From positions 32,200,723 through 32,264,722 of the forward strand of contig CM075103.1 in the NCBI GenBank assembly GCA_037576195.1: a DNA stretch of 64,000 bases. The letters are read 5' to 3'. Numbering within the stretch: the first letter of the stretch is position 1; every line of letters starts with the position of its first letter. This DNA comes from Phytoseiulus persimilis (taxonomy: Eukaryota > Arthropoda > Arachnida > Mesostigmata > Phytoseiidae). Both the position numbers and the translations under genes were made by a program. The notes below the pieces were generated by a model that had not been told where the DNA came from, searched no databases, and saw only the letters and a program-made list of their open reading frames with translations. Of this stretch, positions 1 to 9,137 are shown one piece after another.

Positions 1-11
1 TCACCGACGCC

Positions 12-401
12 GTGATAGCCCTACGGGAGGTCACGGATCGGCTGCTTTCGGCGGTAGCCCGAGCCGGGGTGGGAGAACCGCCAGCTGAAGAGGAGGGAAG
101 GAAAGTTGCCCTCGCTCCGCGGCGGACCACGGTGGAATTTTACGCAGGAGACGAGATTGAGGAAATCGCCGAAGAAGAAGCCACGGCAGTGGAGGTCACG
201 GAGGCAGAACCGAAACCAGCAACGGACACGTGTGCGCAGTGCGGCGAGTACAGCCACGAGAGGGTACGGACCGTGCGCATGGCGCGAACCAAAAAGAGCT
301 TTCGCTGTGATCGCAAAGGGCACTTGTCACGACTGTGCCCAAAGAAGGCGACGATGCTGTGCTTCTGGTGCGGAGGACGGGGGCACGAGCGGCGGCACTG
401 A
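12..401 (+). pseudogene. Zinc-knuckle protein, 3' part of a Ty3/gypsy-type third ORF
   Basis: The frame is open from the window edge and has no ATG, so it is probably the 3' part of a longer gene. After an acidic stretch it carries C-x2-C and two CCHC-like fingers. In the first, the leading Cys position reads Ser. In the second (CFWCGGRGHERRH), the last Cys position is the TGA stop at 399-401, which differs by one base from a Cys codon. The finger spacing and the LCPK motif match the third ORF of gypsy-A (28610-29218) and the knuckles at 36689-36943, so I read it as the post-integrase ORF of another gypsy copy. Its role is probably nucleic-acid binding. That it is broken is an inference from the finger pattern. 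Confidence 0.55.
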
Positions 402-1114
402 GAACGGTTCCGCGAGTATCTCCTTGGAGTCAGACGAAGGAGGCATCGCGCGCACGGAGTAACCGGGAACGGTCATTATGATAAAACTACTTTTTGTATT
501 CTCTAGGCGACCGGCTACTCAGTCTTGGGATAGATATAGGTAAATGAGGACATTTATGGTGGTTAGCAGTGGCCGAACTGTAGGGAACGAGAGTAAAGGT
601 ACGTTTAGCAGTGCGAGGACGTGCACGGGAGATGATGTCAGTTGCACGTAGAGCACACAAGTAGTGTGTCGAGTGCCACCACGAGGAGAAGCAGCACGAA
701 TGAAGCGTCCGAGTATTCTCTACCCGGAGTTCCTTGTCAGTCCCCACACTTTAATTACACTTGAACATTCTTTGCACAGTCATTGTATGAATCGATTGGC
801 TATATTTCACATTGGTTGGCATATTTTCCTCTTGCTTCGGCGTGGATGGTTCCCAGACCGCCGTACAATTTCTTGAGATCGACGACAGAGAGAGCTTGTG
901 AGTAACACGAGTCTGTTTCGGAAACACGAGAGCCACTTATAAAACCGACGGTCCGCAGACTTTCAGAACTGCTTTTCTCGAATCTCCCCGAGACGACCGC
1001 TTTTGGAACCATTGCGACCGCGCTCTACAGCTCTAATGACCGAGTCGCTCCCACAACACGCTCCCCCGACCGCCCCGCCCGACGACCCAGTGCACCTGAG
1101 TTCGTCGTCACTAG
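402..1114. other. No gene seen; probable 3' flank of a gypsy element
   Basis: No convincing coding frame was found. By analogy with gypsy-A, whose LTR follows the third ORF by about 370 bp, a 3' LTR could start near 665 (TGTGTCGAG). I could not find its end or a partner copy. Confidence 0.3.
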
Positions 1115-1187
1115 TGTAACAGCCAGTGGGATTGTGGAGGAGAGCTAGCTGGAATGTTCTCTGGAGATGCATGTCGGAAGCGGCAAT
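1115..1187 (+). repeat. LTR-like fragment beginning TGTAACAGCC, copy 1
   Basis: This 73-bp stretch is closely similar to 38759-38831. Both begin TGTAACAGCC and both diverge at the same point. The copy at 38759 sits directly after the 3' end of gypsy-C, so the sequence is probably the start of a gypsy-type LTR. Confidence 0.5.
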
Positions 1188-1841
1188 GCCGGCGGATCGA
1201 CATAGGAAAGGGAAGCGGCGTTGACGAGAGAAGCCGCAAGTAGCTAGAAGCAGAGAGTAGAGAGAGCCGTAAACGGCGCGAAGAACCGTGGCTGCCTATC
1301 GAGGAGCCGGTCGAGAAGGAGTGAAATGAAGGGAAGTTGAACTACAGGGTAGTCATCGTAAGTCGGGGATTTTCTTACCCTCTCTTCTTTTGCTCATCAA
1401 TCGGTGAAAAGTTATCCGATTCTGTACTTTTTTTTTCATTCGATAACTGGAAGCACGGCGCATCTTTTTCTCGATTTTTGTGAATCGGTAGAAAACTGAA
1501 TTTCGCAAATCGGCTCAAAGATTGCCTTTTTTTTTCAAGTTTTCTCAAAGAACCAGTCGACAAACTTCTGAAGTCGATCGATCGAATTCGTATCTGTCAA
1601 GGTCGACGCAGGATGGGATGCTGCCCAAACGCTCAACTCCCGATTTCTAGCTCAGGATCTGTGAGGAGGACGAAAGATCGTTTCAACCTTGAGCTCAAGA
1701 TCGACCGCCTGACAAGATCGCGTCCTCTTCGCATTTTGGCACCTAACTCCTCAGGGAAGCCGAATTCGGGGAATCTCCCGATGGCAAAAAGTTCTCAGAT
1801 TGGTCCAAACTACCTGACGAAGAAGTTTACGGGTCGATCCG
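1188..1841. other. Unassigned flank of copia-A
   Basis: No recognised gene. A plus-strand frame is open from 1613 to the copia-A LTR at 1842 and then reads on into the LTR, so the tail of that ORF is artefactual. The first 76 codons could be a fragment of an older gene cut by the insertion, but nothing in them is recognisable. Confidence 0.3.
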
Positions 1842-2223
1842 TGATAAGCCTTTTGGGCCTGGCTCTAGCTTCTTTGCGGCTGGATGAGAAGATCGGTGGC
1901 GCGTACGAGACTTGCCTAGAGACGACGGCTACCGAATGAAAACGACAATTTTGGTGGACAGAATGTTTGGCTCCCCCAACACACTGAAGTTTTATTCCGG
2001 CTTTCATGGTCACTGACAGGGGAGAGTCACACGGCGAATACTGACGCTTGACGTCGGTCTACAGGCGTCCGATTTCTGTCTCAGTGATCTACAGTATCGC
2101 CTGAGCGCGGTTGATCATGCTCAAAGTCCACTGACGCTTCGCTTGCTCGACTGGCGTCTTCCCTGATTACCAAAACTGCGCCGACGACTGCTCTGGGTAA
2201 AAAAAAACATCAAATACTCAACA
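1842..2223 (-). repeat. 3' LTR of copia-A
   Basis: This 382-bp LTR pairs with 30296-30672, and a shortened third copy lies at 56939-57133. On the minus strand it contains an AATAAA signal in the segment complementary to GAAGTTTTATTCCGG. It is preceded directly by a polypurine tract, which fixes its outer edge. Confidence 0.9.
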
Positions 2224-2233
2224 GCTCCCTCCT
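2224..2233 (-). promoter_or_regulatory. Polypurine tract of copia-A
   Basis: On the minus strand AGGAGGGAGC lies directly against the 3' LTR start TGTTGAG. This is the expected plus-strand DNA priming site. It shows that everything up to here, including the extra genes at 2519-4876, lies inside copia-A. Confidence 0.75.
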
Positions 2234-2518
2234 ACACAGAACGGTCGTTTGCTGATCATCAACACACCTTCCGATGTTGGGAACATTGCATGTGACATTA
2301 CTCGGATGAGCGATTCCGCGATTACAGATCGCCTCAGCGGAAGCATCTATCGAACATGCAATAAGTAGAGACTTCACTAGATACTTTATCAGTTCAATGG
2401 TTCGAATTCTATAGAGAAACTCCAAGCTGATGTTTGTCTAGACATCTTTGTCGCGAAATTTGCTCTCGATTGAACTGACATACGACCGTATCACGAGACA
2501 AACTCTCGCCAAAAATCA

Positions 2519-2526
2519 TATAAAAG
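2519..2526 (+). promoter_or_regulatory. TATA box of the antisense gene
   Basis: TATAAAAG lies 61 bases upstream of the ATG at 2580, with an initiator-like ATCACTA about 28 bases downstream of it. It drives transcription antisense to copia-A. Confidence 0.55.
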
Positions 2527-2579
2527 GATTGCTCTTGAGAACTCAATCACTAGTCCCTTGAGCTAGTAACCGAGCAATC

Positions 2580-3102
2580 ATGCCGAAGCGAGACGACAGT
2601 GAAGAAGTTCGTCCAATTTACCAGCTGGTAGCAGCAACTCCCGTTGCTCGCCTGAGGATGGCGATTCAGCTGTTCCGCCTGTTTCGTCGGAGAGCCGGGA
2701 ACTTTACCCCAATTGTGGTGGTAATATTCGTGGGCATTACGCTCATTATCTGGTTTCGGTATGGTAAGCCACTCCTATTCAAACTCATCATGGTCATTTA
2801 CCGGATTCATCGATCAGTCTGAGCGTCACACCCCCTTTCCTTTTGCTGCTTCAGATTCGACCGGTCTCCCTCCCGTTATCCAACTGGAGGAGACAATTCG
2901 TGAGAGAATTGACTTGAGTCGTTCCATGTGCGAACGACTAAGCCGTTTCTGGGTGTGTCTTTCCCGAGAAACGAGGAGATGCCTGCTGCTGAGGGTTGAG
3001 CGACCCGTTCCGCCCGTGGCGACGTGTCGTAGGCCCATACTGGGTCTACAGATCTTTATAGAGATCTGCGGCGATCTCCGTGTATGTATGTGTATAGAAT
3101 AA
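2580..3102 (+). CDS. Spliced small membrane protein inside copia-A (antisense)
   Basis: I do not recognise a family. Exon 1 (2580-2763) encodes a charged N-terminus, then a hydrophobic span at about residues 42-60 (around FTPIVVVIFVGITLIIW). A textbook intron follows at 2764-2854: donor ATG|GTAAGC, then a pyrimidine tract ending CTGCTTCAG. Exon 2 continues to a stop at 3100-3102, giving about 143 residues. Without splicing the frame ends at 2822. The C-terminal part has several Cys. With no cleavable signal and the membrane span near the N-terminus, a type II single-pass topology is likely. AATAAA overlaps the stop codon. The gene lies antisense between the copia-A envelope-like ORF and the 3' LTR. 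Splicing is inferred from sequence only. Confidence 0.5.
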
Positions 3103-3103
3103 A
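3098..3103 (+). promoter_or_regulatory. AATAAA polyadenylation signal
   Basis: AATAAA overlaps the TAA stop (3100-3102) of the upstream spliced gene. The next possible start codon is only 30 bases downstream. Confidence 0.45.
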
Positions 3104-3132
3104 GCCAATACTACGTTCATTTTACAAATTTC

Positions 3133-4273
3133 ATGAGTTCTGTCTCTTGTGATAGATTCGGTTCAATTGCTCCGAACTCGCGCGCGCCCCGTGGTGTGGC
3201 GAACTACTTGTTGTTTGTGATTTCCGTGTTGTCGGTCGTACTCGGAATTCTGGTTCACTCGAGTATGATTAAGACGTCGTTGCATATCTTGATTACGTTT
3301 CCGTGAGAGCTGCATTCCAATTTTCCGTTACTCTCCCACAGTTTTCCTCTTAAGCTCCACTTCCACGAAGAGTGAGCGCATGGTTCGCGAGGCCATGCAC
3401 CCGCGAAACGCCACGAGTCTGCAGTCGGTCGGACTTCCGACAACGGCTGCAACGTCAAAACCGACATCGACTGTGAGGACCTCAACTATTCCGGAATCTG
3501 TGAGATCTGCATCACCGACTCCAACAACACCAATGTATCGTACTCTCACCGAACAAGTGACTCGAGGGTATTTTCCAACCACGACCTTTCGCGCTGTCAG
3601 ACATGGGGAACGTCGTCAAACAACAACTCGTCGCTGGGTACCGAGTTCCACAACTCCAAGGTATACCCTTTCTTTTGTAACGACGACTCATCGCTGGTAT
3701 GTCGAGCATACGACCGCCGGGCGATGCTCCTATCTCAGGCCGACTCAATCCATTTCGTCATCAACTCCATCTTTGCGGGTCACATCGTCGCTTCCCACGA
3801 CGGCAATTCCCACGGTATCAACTACAACCACCACTCGGTCTTCTTTGACCACTGCCGAGGGTGTTGTTGCCTCGGACCTGCCGCTTACGACAACAACTCG
3901 GACTCTTCCTTCTACTTCCACAACCAGGCGTCTCACTTCTCCAAAGTCAATCGCGCATTCGATGACAACTGACGCCGCTTCCATATCGACTCTCTCGAGT
4001 TCGATTTCGGAAATGAGCACCGACTCGATTTCATCGACTTTGCCACCCAGGCGATTCGAATTGGATATCCGTGGATATCACTGTTACCAGATGTCGTATG
4101 TGCGGACCTGCATGTACCGCAGGGATCGACGCTGTGTCGTCATTCCTCTACACATTCCTACTCCAGATCGCTTGTCAGCTCGAAACTATGATCCAAGTAG
4201 TTTCGCTACCTTTGGACAAGATGTATCCGAGATACAAAGGCTCCGTTCTAAGTTTTCGATCTTCTCCGCTTGA
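3133..4273 (+). CDS. Mucin-like type II membrane protein inside copia-A (antisense, spliced)
   Basis: No family is recognised. An ATG at 3133 opens a 57-codon frame with one hydrophobic span (NYLLFVISVLSVVLGIL). A GTATGA donor at 3263, just after the span, and a strong acceptor (TACTCTCCCACAG, ending 3341) would remove 79 bases. This fuses the anchor to a frame that stays open to 4273, giving about 353 residues. The joined exon is dominated by Thr, Ser and Pro, like an O-glycosylated stalk. It ends in a Cys-containing basic tail (about 4075-4140). A second possible intron (3661-3738, AAG|GTATAC to CTATCTCAG) would keep frame. The first intron falls directly after the anchor and in the same phase as in the neighbour at 2580-3102. 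AATAAA follows at 4280. Confidence 0.45.
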
Positions 4274-4279
4274 ACGACG

Positions 4280-4285
4280 AATAAA
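4280..4285 (+). promoter_or_regulatory. AATAAA polyadenylation signal
   Basis: AATAAA lies seven bases after the TGA (4271-4273) of the mucin-like gene. Confidence 0.45.
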
Positions 4286-4399
4286 GGTTCAAATCTTTGA
4301 AATTTGTAAATAGTGAGACGTGCGTTTTATTAATTGGGAAAAGCGAGATTCACAGGAAAGTGTTATATCTCAAATCTCTTCGGTTGTCGGTCGGTATGG

Positions 4400-4876
4400 T
4401 CAATCCTTCTGTTCAAGAGGCGGATCAGGCAAGTGAGCGTATGAACGCGCTCGAATTCGTCCGATCCATCTCGTGAGGATGACCAACCCGGCGAGCACCG
4501 AGAACACGTTTGTAACTACAAAGTGTATCGACAGGAATTTGAGCCAATATCCAATCGTCCGATCAGGGTCGGGAACCGGGGGCGATGGCGTCGACGGGTG
4601 CATATGGTTGAAGTATGGAATCCAAACGTCTTCTCCTCCTACGGCAGTCCTGTTCTTGATCAGGCATACAACTTCTCTTGACGCCAATCTGAGGCAGCTC
4701 GCTTCGAGCTCCACGCAGTCGCATGGAAAGTTGTTCTCGTTTGTTTGGGAAATCGTGCATGGCCAGTTCATCTTCTGGCAATCAGTGTCGTAGTCGGAGT
4801 ATGTGAAGTACCCCAACGCGCTACTGGCCATCATGCACACTGTGATGAACGTGATCATCATCTTGACGGTTTCCAT
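4400..4876 (-). CDS. Envelope-like type I membrane protein of copia-A
   Basis: The ATG at 4876 (METVKMM) gives 158 residues. Residues 1-21 form a signal peptide ending near SALG. An ectodomain with about eight Cys and one N-glycosylation site (NRT) follows, then a Pro-rich stalk (STPSPPVPDPD), one membrane span (about residues 112-132) and a basic tail. A longer in-frame start at 4939 is possible, but it would bury the signal peptide. The gene overlaps the last 56 bases of pol in another frame, in the place and orientation where retroviruses keep env. No family assignment is possible by eye, so envelope-like refers to position and topology only. It is intact, while the pol upstream is frameshifted. 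Confidence 0.6.
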   Translation of the reverse strand: METVKMMITFITVCMMASSALGYFTYSDYDTDCQKMNWPCTISQTNENNFPCDCVELEASCLRLASREVVCLIKNRTAVGGEDVWIPYFNHMHPSTPSPPVPDPDRTIGYWLKFLSIHFVVTNVFSVLAGLVILTRWIGRIRARSYAHLPDPPLEQKD

Positions 4877-6362
4877 CTGCAAGTGATCTGAGTCTTTGGA
4901 ACGTTTTTCTAGGCAGGCACTTCGTCCGAATGTCAGCAACGTTCTGTGCTGTCGGGCAATAATGGATTGTGATTTCTCCGCGCTGTAGTTTCTCTCGACA
5001 GTAGAAATGTCTCACCTCGATGTGCTTTGAGCGCTTGTGGAAGGATAGATTCTCAGCAAGAGCGATCGTCGACTGATTGTCAACGAGTAACTTTGGTACG
5101 ACTGGATGTCCAAGCTCTGCGAGTAAGCGCGCTGTCCAAATCGCGGTCTTGAGCGTCTCGGAGAGGGCCACAAGCTCCGCCTCCATTGAAGAGAGCGTCA
5201 CGGAGGCTTGGCGGTCGCTTGCCCAAGAGATGACTCCGCCGCCGAACCGAATCAATGATCCGGGGCTGCTCCGTCTCGTTTGCTCGTCGCCAGCAGAATC
5301 TGCATCGCTGAAGCACTCGAGCAGCTCTGGACCGCTCCCCGTGTACCGGAGACCGAAAGTCTTGGTACCTTTGAGGTAGCGCAGCACTTTCAACGCGAGA
5401 TCCCAAAGACGTCTGGTGGGACGATCCAAGAACCTTGACAGGTATCCCACCACGTAACCGAGGTCAAAACGCGTCGTTATCGTGAGGTACATCAAACCGC
5501 CAACAATTGAACGATACGGCAGTTCTGGCTCGATTTCGTCACTGGGATTCGACTTGTAGCTGCTGTCCATTGGGACTGCTGTTTCCTTGCATTTTGACAC
5601 CTGGAATCTGTCTAGCAGTTCTTGGATGTACTTTGATTGGTGGACACGAATGACGGAGTTTTCATCTGATGATTCGACATGTAGACCGAGAAAGAACTCT
5701 AACTTCCTGGAAGTGATTTCGAACACCTTACCGAGGTTCTCGAGAAACTCCTGCACGACCTTTTGGTCTGATCCCGCTGTCGATCCATCGTCAACGTACA
5801 AGGCAACCAAAATTCGTTCTGGGCCATTTGTGAAGTACACGCAAGGATCAGCTTGGCTCTTTGTGAGTCCAAGTCCTGTCAGAACCTGGTCGATCTTTAG
5901 GTTCCAAGCCCTTGATGCCTGACGAAGGCCGTAGACTGCCTTCAAGAGTTCGCAGACTCGATTTGTTCCATCTTCGAACCCTCTAGGTTGGTTCGTGTAG
6001 ATTTCTTCCGATAGTTCCGAGTGCAGAAATGCTGTCTCAACGTCGGATTGGTATAGCTTCAGTTTCTCCCTGGCAGCTATTGATAGAATTGTTTTGATGG
6101 TATCGAACCTAGCTACAGGCGAGTAGAGCTCTGTGAAATCTATACCTGGACGTTGGCTGAATCCTCGAATGACCCATCTTGGACGGAACCTTTCGATGTT
6201 ACCTAGGTTGTCTTTCTTTTCTTTGAAGACTTCTTGATCCATCGATTCCCAACCGTGCGTCTGCCTCTTCGGTGAGCTCCCAAACCTTGTGGAAATCGGG
6301 CGACACGATCTCCTCTGCCATTGCACTAAGCCACTGTTGGCTGTAATTGGACTTGTGAACAT
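4821..6362 (-). pseudogene. pol: copia-A reverse transcriptase and RNase H
   Basis: The frame is open over most of the RT and RNase H region. The copia RT landmarks are in order: FTELYSPVARFDTI, YQSDVETAFLHSEL with the first catalytic Asp, AVYGLRQASRAWN, and the active site ALYVDDGST. RNase H follows, with CFSDADSAGDEQTRRS and SSMEAELVALSE, then the usual C-terminal region NVADIRTKCLPRKTF. The end overlaps the envelope-like ORF. The N-terminus is in another frame (6199-6585), with a shift near 6250, so the gene is broken although its catalytic residues remain. Confidence 0.85.
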
Positions 6363-6888
6363 CTTCTATACATGTTGGTTCGTCAACCAAACTATTTACA
6401 CCGGTGCTTACTGTTTCGCTGACACTCATCGCAACGTGTGCGCTGCCGGCCTGGTACCTCTCCGGAGGACGCAACTTGGATCGATCTCGTAGCTCGTATC
6501 TCCCGCGCCGTTCGTTGCGTTTTTCACTTGGGGCAGCCGCTCCTGCGGCGCCATGTCCATCATTCGAGGATTCTCTTTCCGGCACGGGGCCCTGGTATCC
6601 GTTGACGGATTGGCTTCTTCGATCTGCTCTTCGCCGTTTCCTTCAGGCGCTCCTGCTTCGGCGGCATTCTCCGAGGCGACTCCTCCATCCAGTGGACTGG
6701 GGGTGCTCACTTTCACGTCCTTTGTCCTGACGATCTGTCTGGTCTCGGGATACCACACACGATAGCTGAGTCCATCTTCGTCGATCCCGACAATGTAGCC
6801 TGGGAATCCTCTGGGGTTTAACTTGTCCTTCTGCGGGGTGCGGTTGTAAAAGTTGCACTCTGTGACGAATGCTCTGATGAGACTGATG
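6199..6888 (-). pseudogene. copia-A integrase C-terminus and linker to RT
   Basis: Two overlapping frames together cover the linker. One begins around NRTPQKDKLNPRGF and runs through the GFPGYIVGI and YRVWYPETR region. The other holds RYELRDRSKLRPPERY and QQWLSAMAEEI, the normal lead-in to copia RT. The switch of frame near 6500 shows a frameshift. The segment usually present between the integrase core and NRTP is missing at the LINE insertion. Confidence 0.7.
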
Positions 6889-7936
6889 TATTGGATTGGA
6901 TTTATTTCGATCTTCCATATGCACATATGGTCCCCTTCATTCCAGGGGTGAGTCGTATTGCGTTCACAGATCTTGCCGCTCCCAGTTAGTTAGGGTTACC
7001 TTCGTCTTTCGCAGAACTTCATGTTTGCTATTGGGTGTGAGTCCAATTCGGAAGAGAAACTCCTCTGGGGGTAAAGTTCTTTCCTCGCACCCCAAGACTA
7101 CGTGTCTTTCTGTTTCGGGTGCTCCACATCTTGAACAGTTGATGTCGATGGAGGAATCGCGGTTGTGTTGCCGGGTCTTGGTGTTTAGCATTCCTGCCCT
7201 GGTTAACGCTAAGAGTTGGCTTCCGCGGGAGTTATCGTACAGTCCGGGGTTGATTCCTCTAGTCTCTCTGTATCGTCGGTATGTACTCAGTGTGGATTCG
7301 GACTTCATCCTGTCTTTCCAGGTGGCGTCCAATTTATTCCGCACCCTCAGTTTGAGTTCTTTGCGGAACGCCTTCCACATCAGCTTGCCGGATGTGTTTT
7401 TGGCCAGTCGGATGTCCCTACATTCGAATCGCATGCCCAGTTTTTTGAGTCTCTCGGATGCTTCGATTTTGGTTTTTGGCGAGTTCGATGGCCTCGAGGA
7501 CGAGTTTTGGCCATCTATGTGGATCCATTTGTTTTATCCTATAGAAGAACATCACTTTGCTTATGGTTTCTCTTGCATCGAAGGAGCTCCATCCGAGTTC
7601 TCTCTCAATGGTTTTCTCCTCATGATCATCTCGTACGGTGGGTACTGTTGCGGTTGGCTCCCGTTGAGAGAAAGCAGCCAAAATGGCGGGTTTACATAAC
7701 TCCAAACGGTGACCCCGCGCTCTCCACTTTGGAAGTGCGAGAGACGCTTCCATTGTAAACAAACCAGCCACTGAGCCCGTCAGGTCAGCCCTCCGTTCGC
7801 CTGCGCCGGCGTCTGATCCCGAAGCGCCGCCGCTGCACGGGAGCCAACCGCAACAGTACCGTACGGTGTCTTCTCGGTTGATTCGACAAACTTCAAGCAA
7901 TTCGTCGTGTGAGCGGAGGAGCTCACGGCTTCCGCT
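6889..7936 (-). mobile_element. 5'-truncated LINE fragment (LINE-A) inside copia-A
   Basis: Only the C-terminal part of a LINE ORF2 and its 3' UTR are present. Landmarks are RELGWSSFDARETISK, the LTRAGML region and a terminal C-x2-C...H-x4-C finger (CSRCGAPETERHVVLGC). A frameshift lies near 7434. The 3' UTR carries a CCATATGTGCATATGG hairpin at 6915-6930 and a tail of CCAAT repeats at about 6890. The protein is closely related to LINE-1 (60568-64000). A MITE lies within it at 7641-7860. The segment 7869-7936 is not recognisably LINE, so the 5' edge is uncertain. Confidence 0.75.
7641..7860. mobile_element. MITE with 24-bp perfect inverted repeats and 8-bp target duplication
   Basis: This 220-bp insert begins GGTACTGTTGCGGTTGGCTC. 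Its first 24 bases (7641-7664) are the exact reverse complement of its last 24 (7837-7860). It is flanked on both sides by GTACGGTG (7633-7640 and 7861-7868). It has no coding capacity. An 8-bp duplication fits hAT, P or Merlin transposons, and the leading GG favours Merlin slightly. No autonomous partner is in the window. Confidence 0.9.
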
Positions 7937-7937
7937 C

Positions 7938-8713
7938 AAAGGTACTTGGGAAAGCCACTGTCGATGAGCATGGTCCTTGCCAGGTCAAGCCACGACCGAT
8001 TCAAGCGCTCGTTCATACCATTAAGTTGAGGGGTAAAAGGAGGGGAGTAGCTTACATCAGCTCCGATGGCACTCATGATCTCCTTCACTCTCTGGTTCTT
8101 GAACTCAGTTCCTTCATCAGAGTGGAGATAATACACAGTGAAACCGCTTTGATTCTGGAACCATTTGACGAAGTCCGCGATGTGGTCAGGCACTTGATCC
8201 TTTGATTTCAAGAAGTACACTTTTCGAAACCGAGTCATGTCGTCAGTCAGCGTGAGAAACAGATTCGCTCCTCCAAGAGATCCCTCACGCATAGCGCAGG
8301 TGTCCGCGTGTATGTACCCTGGTCTTGGAGGTACCACTTTCCCGGACTTCGGCTTGTTGCTCGAACGATGCATCTTACCCTGGGTACATACCTCACATTT
8401 CACGAAGTCATTGATTATCTCGTATCCTTCGCGGTTCAGCACTTTTCTGCGGGTCTCAACGTTGATGTGAGCGAGCATCTCGTGCACCGCTTTCAGACTT
8501 ACTTTCTTCTTCAGTCCTGCAACGTTGCCCTCCACTGGTTCACTTGCATGGAACACGAACGGTCCATTTTGTTGCTCAGCTCGAACTTCTTCATTGTCCC
8601 GGAGTATGGTGATGGCTTCCTCAGTCACCAAAATGCGAAGCTCCTCGTTCACTAGCTTTGAAACTGATATTAGATTTCTGCGAAGCCTGGGTCCGTACAG
8701 AGCGTCCTTCAGA
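7938..8713 (-). pseudogene. copia-A integrase
   Basis: From the copia-B insertion point the frame reads DALYGPRLRRNLISVSKL, then the zinc-binding and core segments. These are the H...H and C-x2-C region (HEMLAHIN, CEVCTQGKMHRS), DDMTRFRKVYFLKS, HSDEGTEFKNQ and PPFTPQLNGMNERLNR, which supply the DDE residues. It ends at an in-frame TGA just after DSGFPKYL, where copia integrases normally continue into a Trp codon. The frame is continuous with the gag-protease part at 22412-23161 across the copia-B insertion. Confidence 0.85.
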
Positions 8714-8718
8714 CATAG

Positions 8719-9031
8719 TGTTGGAATACAGCCATATTTCTGGGTAGCTGTAATTAGTCTGAAACACTGATGGGTCCAGAATACGAGGACTTTCTGACCG
8801 GAACCATTTTCTGTGAGATACTGACAACGGCGTCCGTGAAGGGCTTCCGGTCTTCACGGACTGGTGCAGCTTTCCACACTGATATATAAACCCTGAATAA
8901 AGAACTGCTCGGGGAGCTACATGATTCTAACACCGAATCTCTGTCTCATAATTCCGTGCCGTGATCTTCCAGACTCACAGAGTACTTCCAGATCGTGTCC
9001 ACCGACTGACCCCAGTGGGTTATTTCCAACA
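8719..9031 (+). repeat. 5' LTR of copia-B
   Basis: It begins TGTTGGAATA and ends TATTTCCAACA, so its termini are inverted repeats. It has a TATATAA at about 8881 and AATAAA at about 8896. Confidence 0.92.
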
Positions 9032-9065
9032 TTCGTTATTGCGCACGATACCGCTCTACGGACCC
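9032..9065 (+). promoter_or_regulatory. tRNA-like primer binding site of copia-B
   Basis: The sequence just inside the LTR is not the usual 18-base TGG site. Its reverse complement reads like a tRNA 5' half (GTAGAGCGGTATCGTGC, then AATAACGAA) ending at the LTR edge. It resembles the site in copia-A. Drosophila copia is known to be primed by a 5' tRNA fragment cut in the anticodon stem. Confidence 0.45.
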
Positions 9066-9137
9066 ATACGACTGGACAGTGTACTGTGAGGTGTGTGACT
9101 CTCCCGTGAATAGTTCGGTGCAACTCCAACGAGTGAA

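Noticed and set aside
3376-3972. Cys-rich, Asn-rich alternative frame overlapping the mucin-like gene
   Set aside because: It looks protein-like with C-rich third positions, but it has stops at 3373-3375 and 3970-3972 and no splice path to an anchor. The Thr/Ser-rich frame is open throughout and joins the anchor exon through a strong acceptor. I could not exclude it completely.
6896-7699. 267-codon plus-strand ORF
   Set aside because: It is antisense to the LINE-A fragment and runs into the MITE. It is not a gene.
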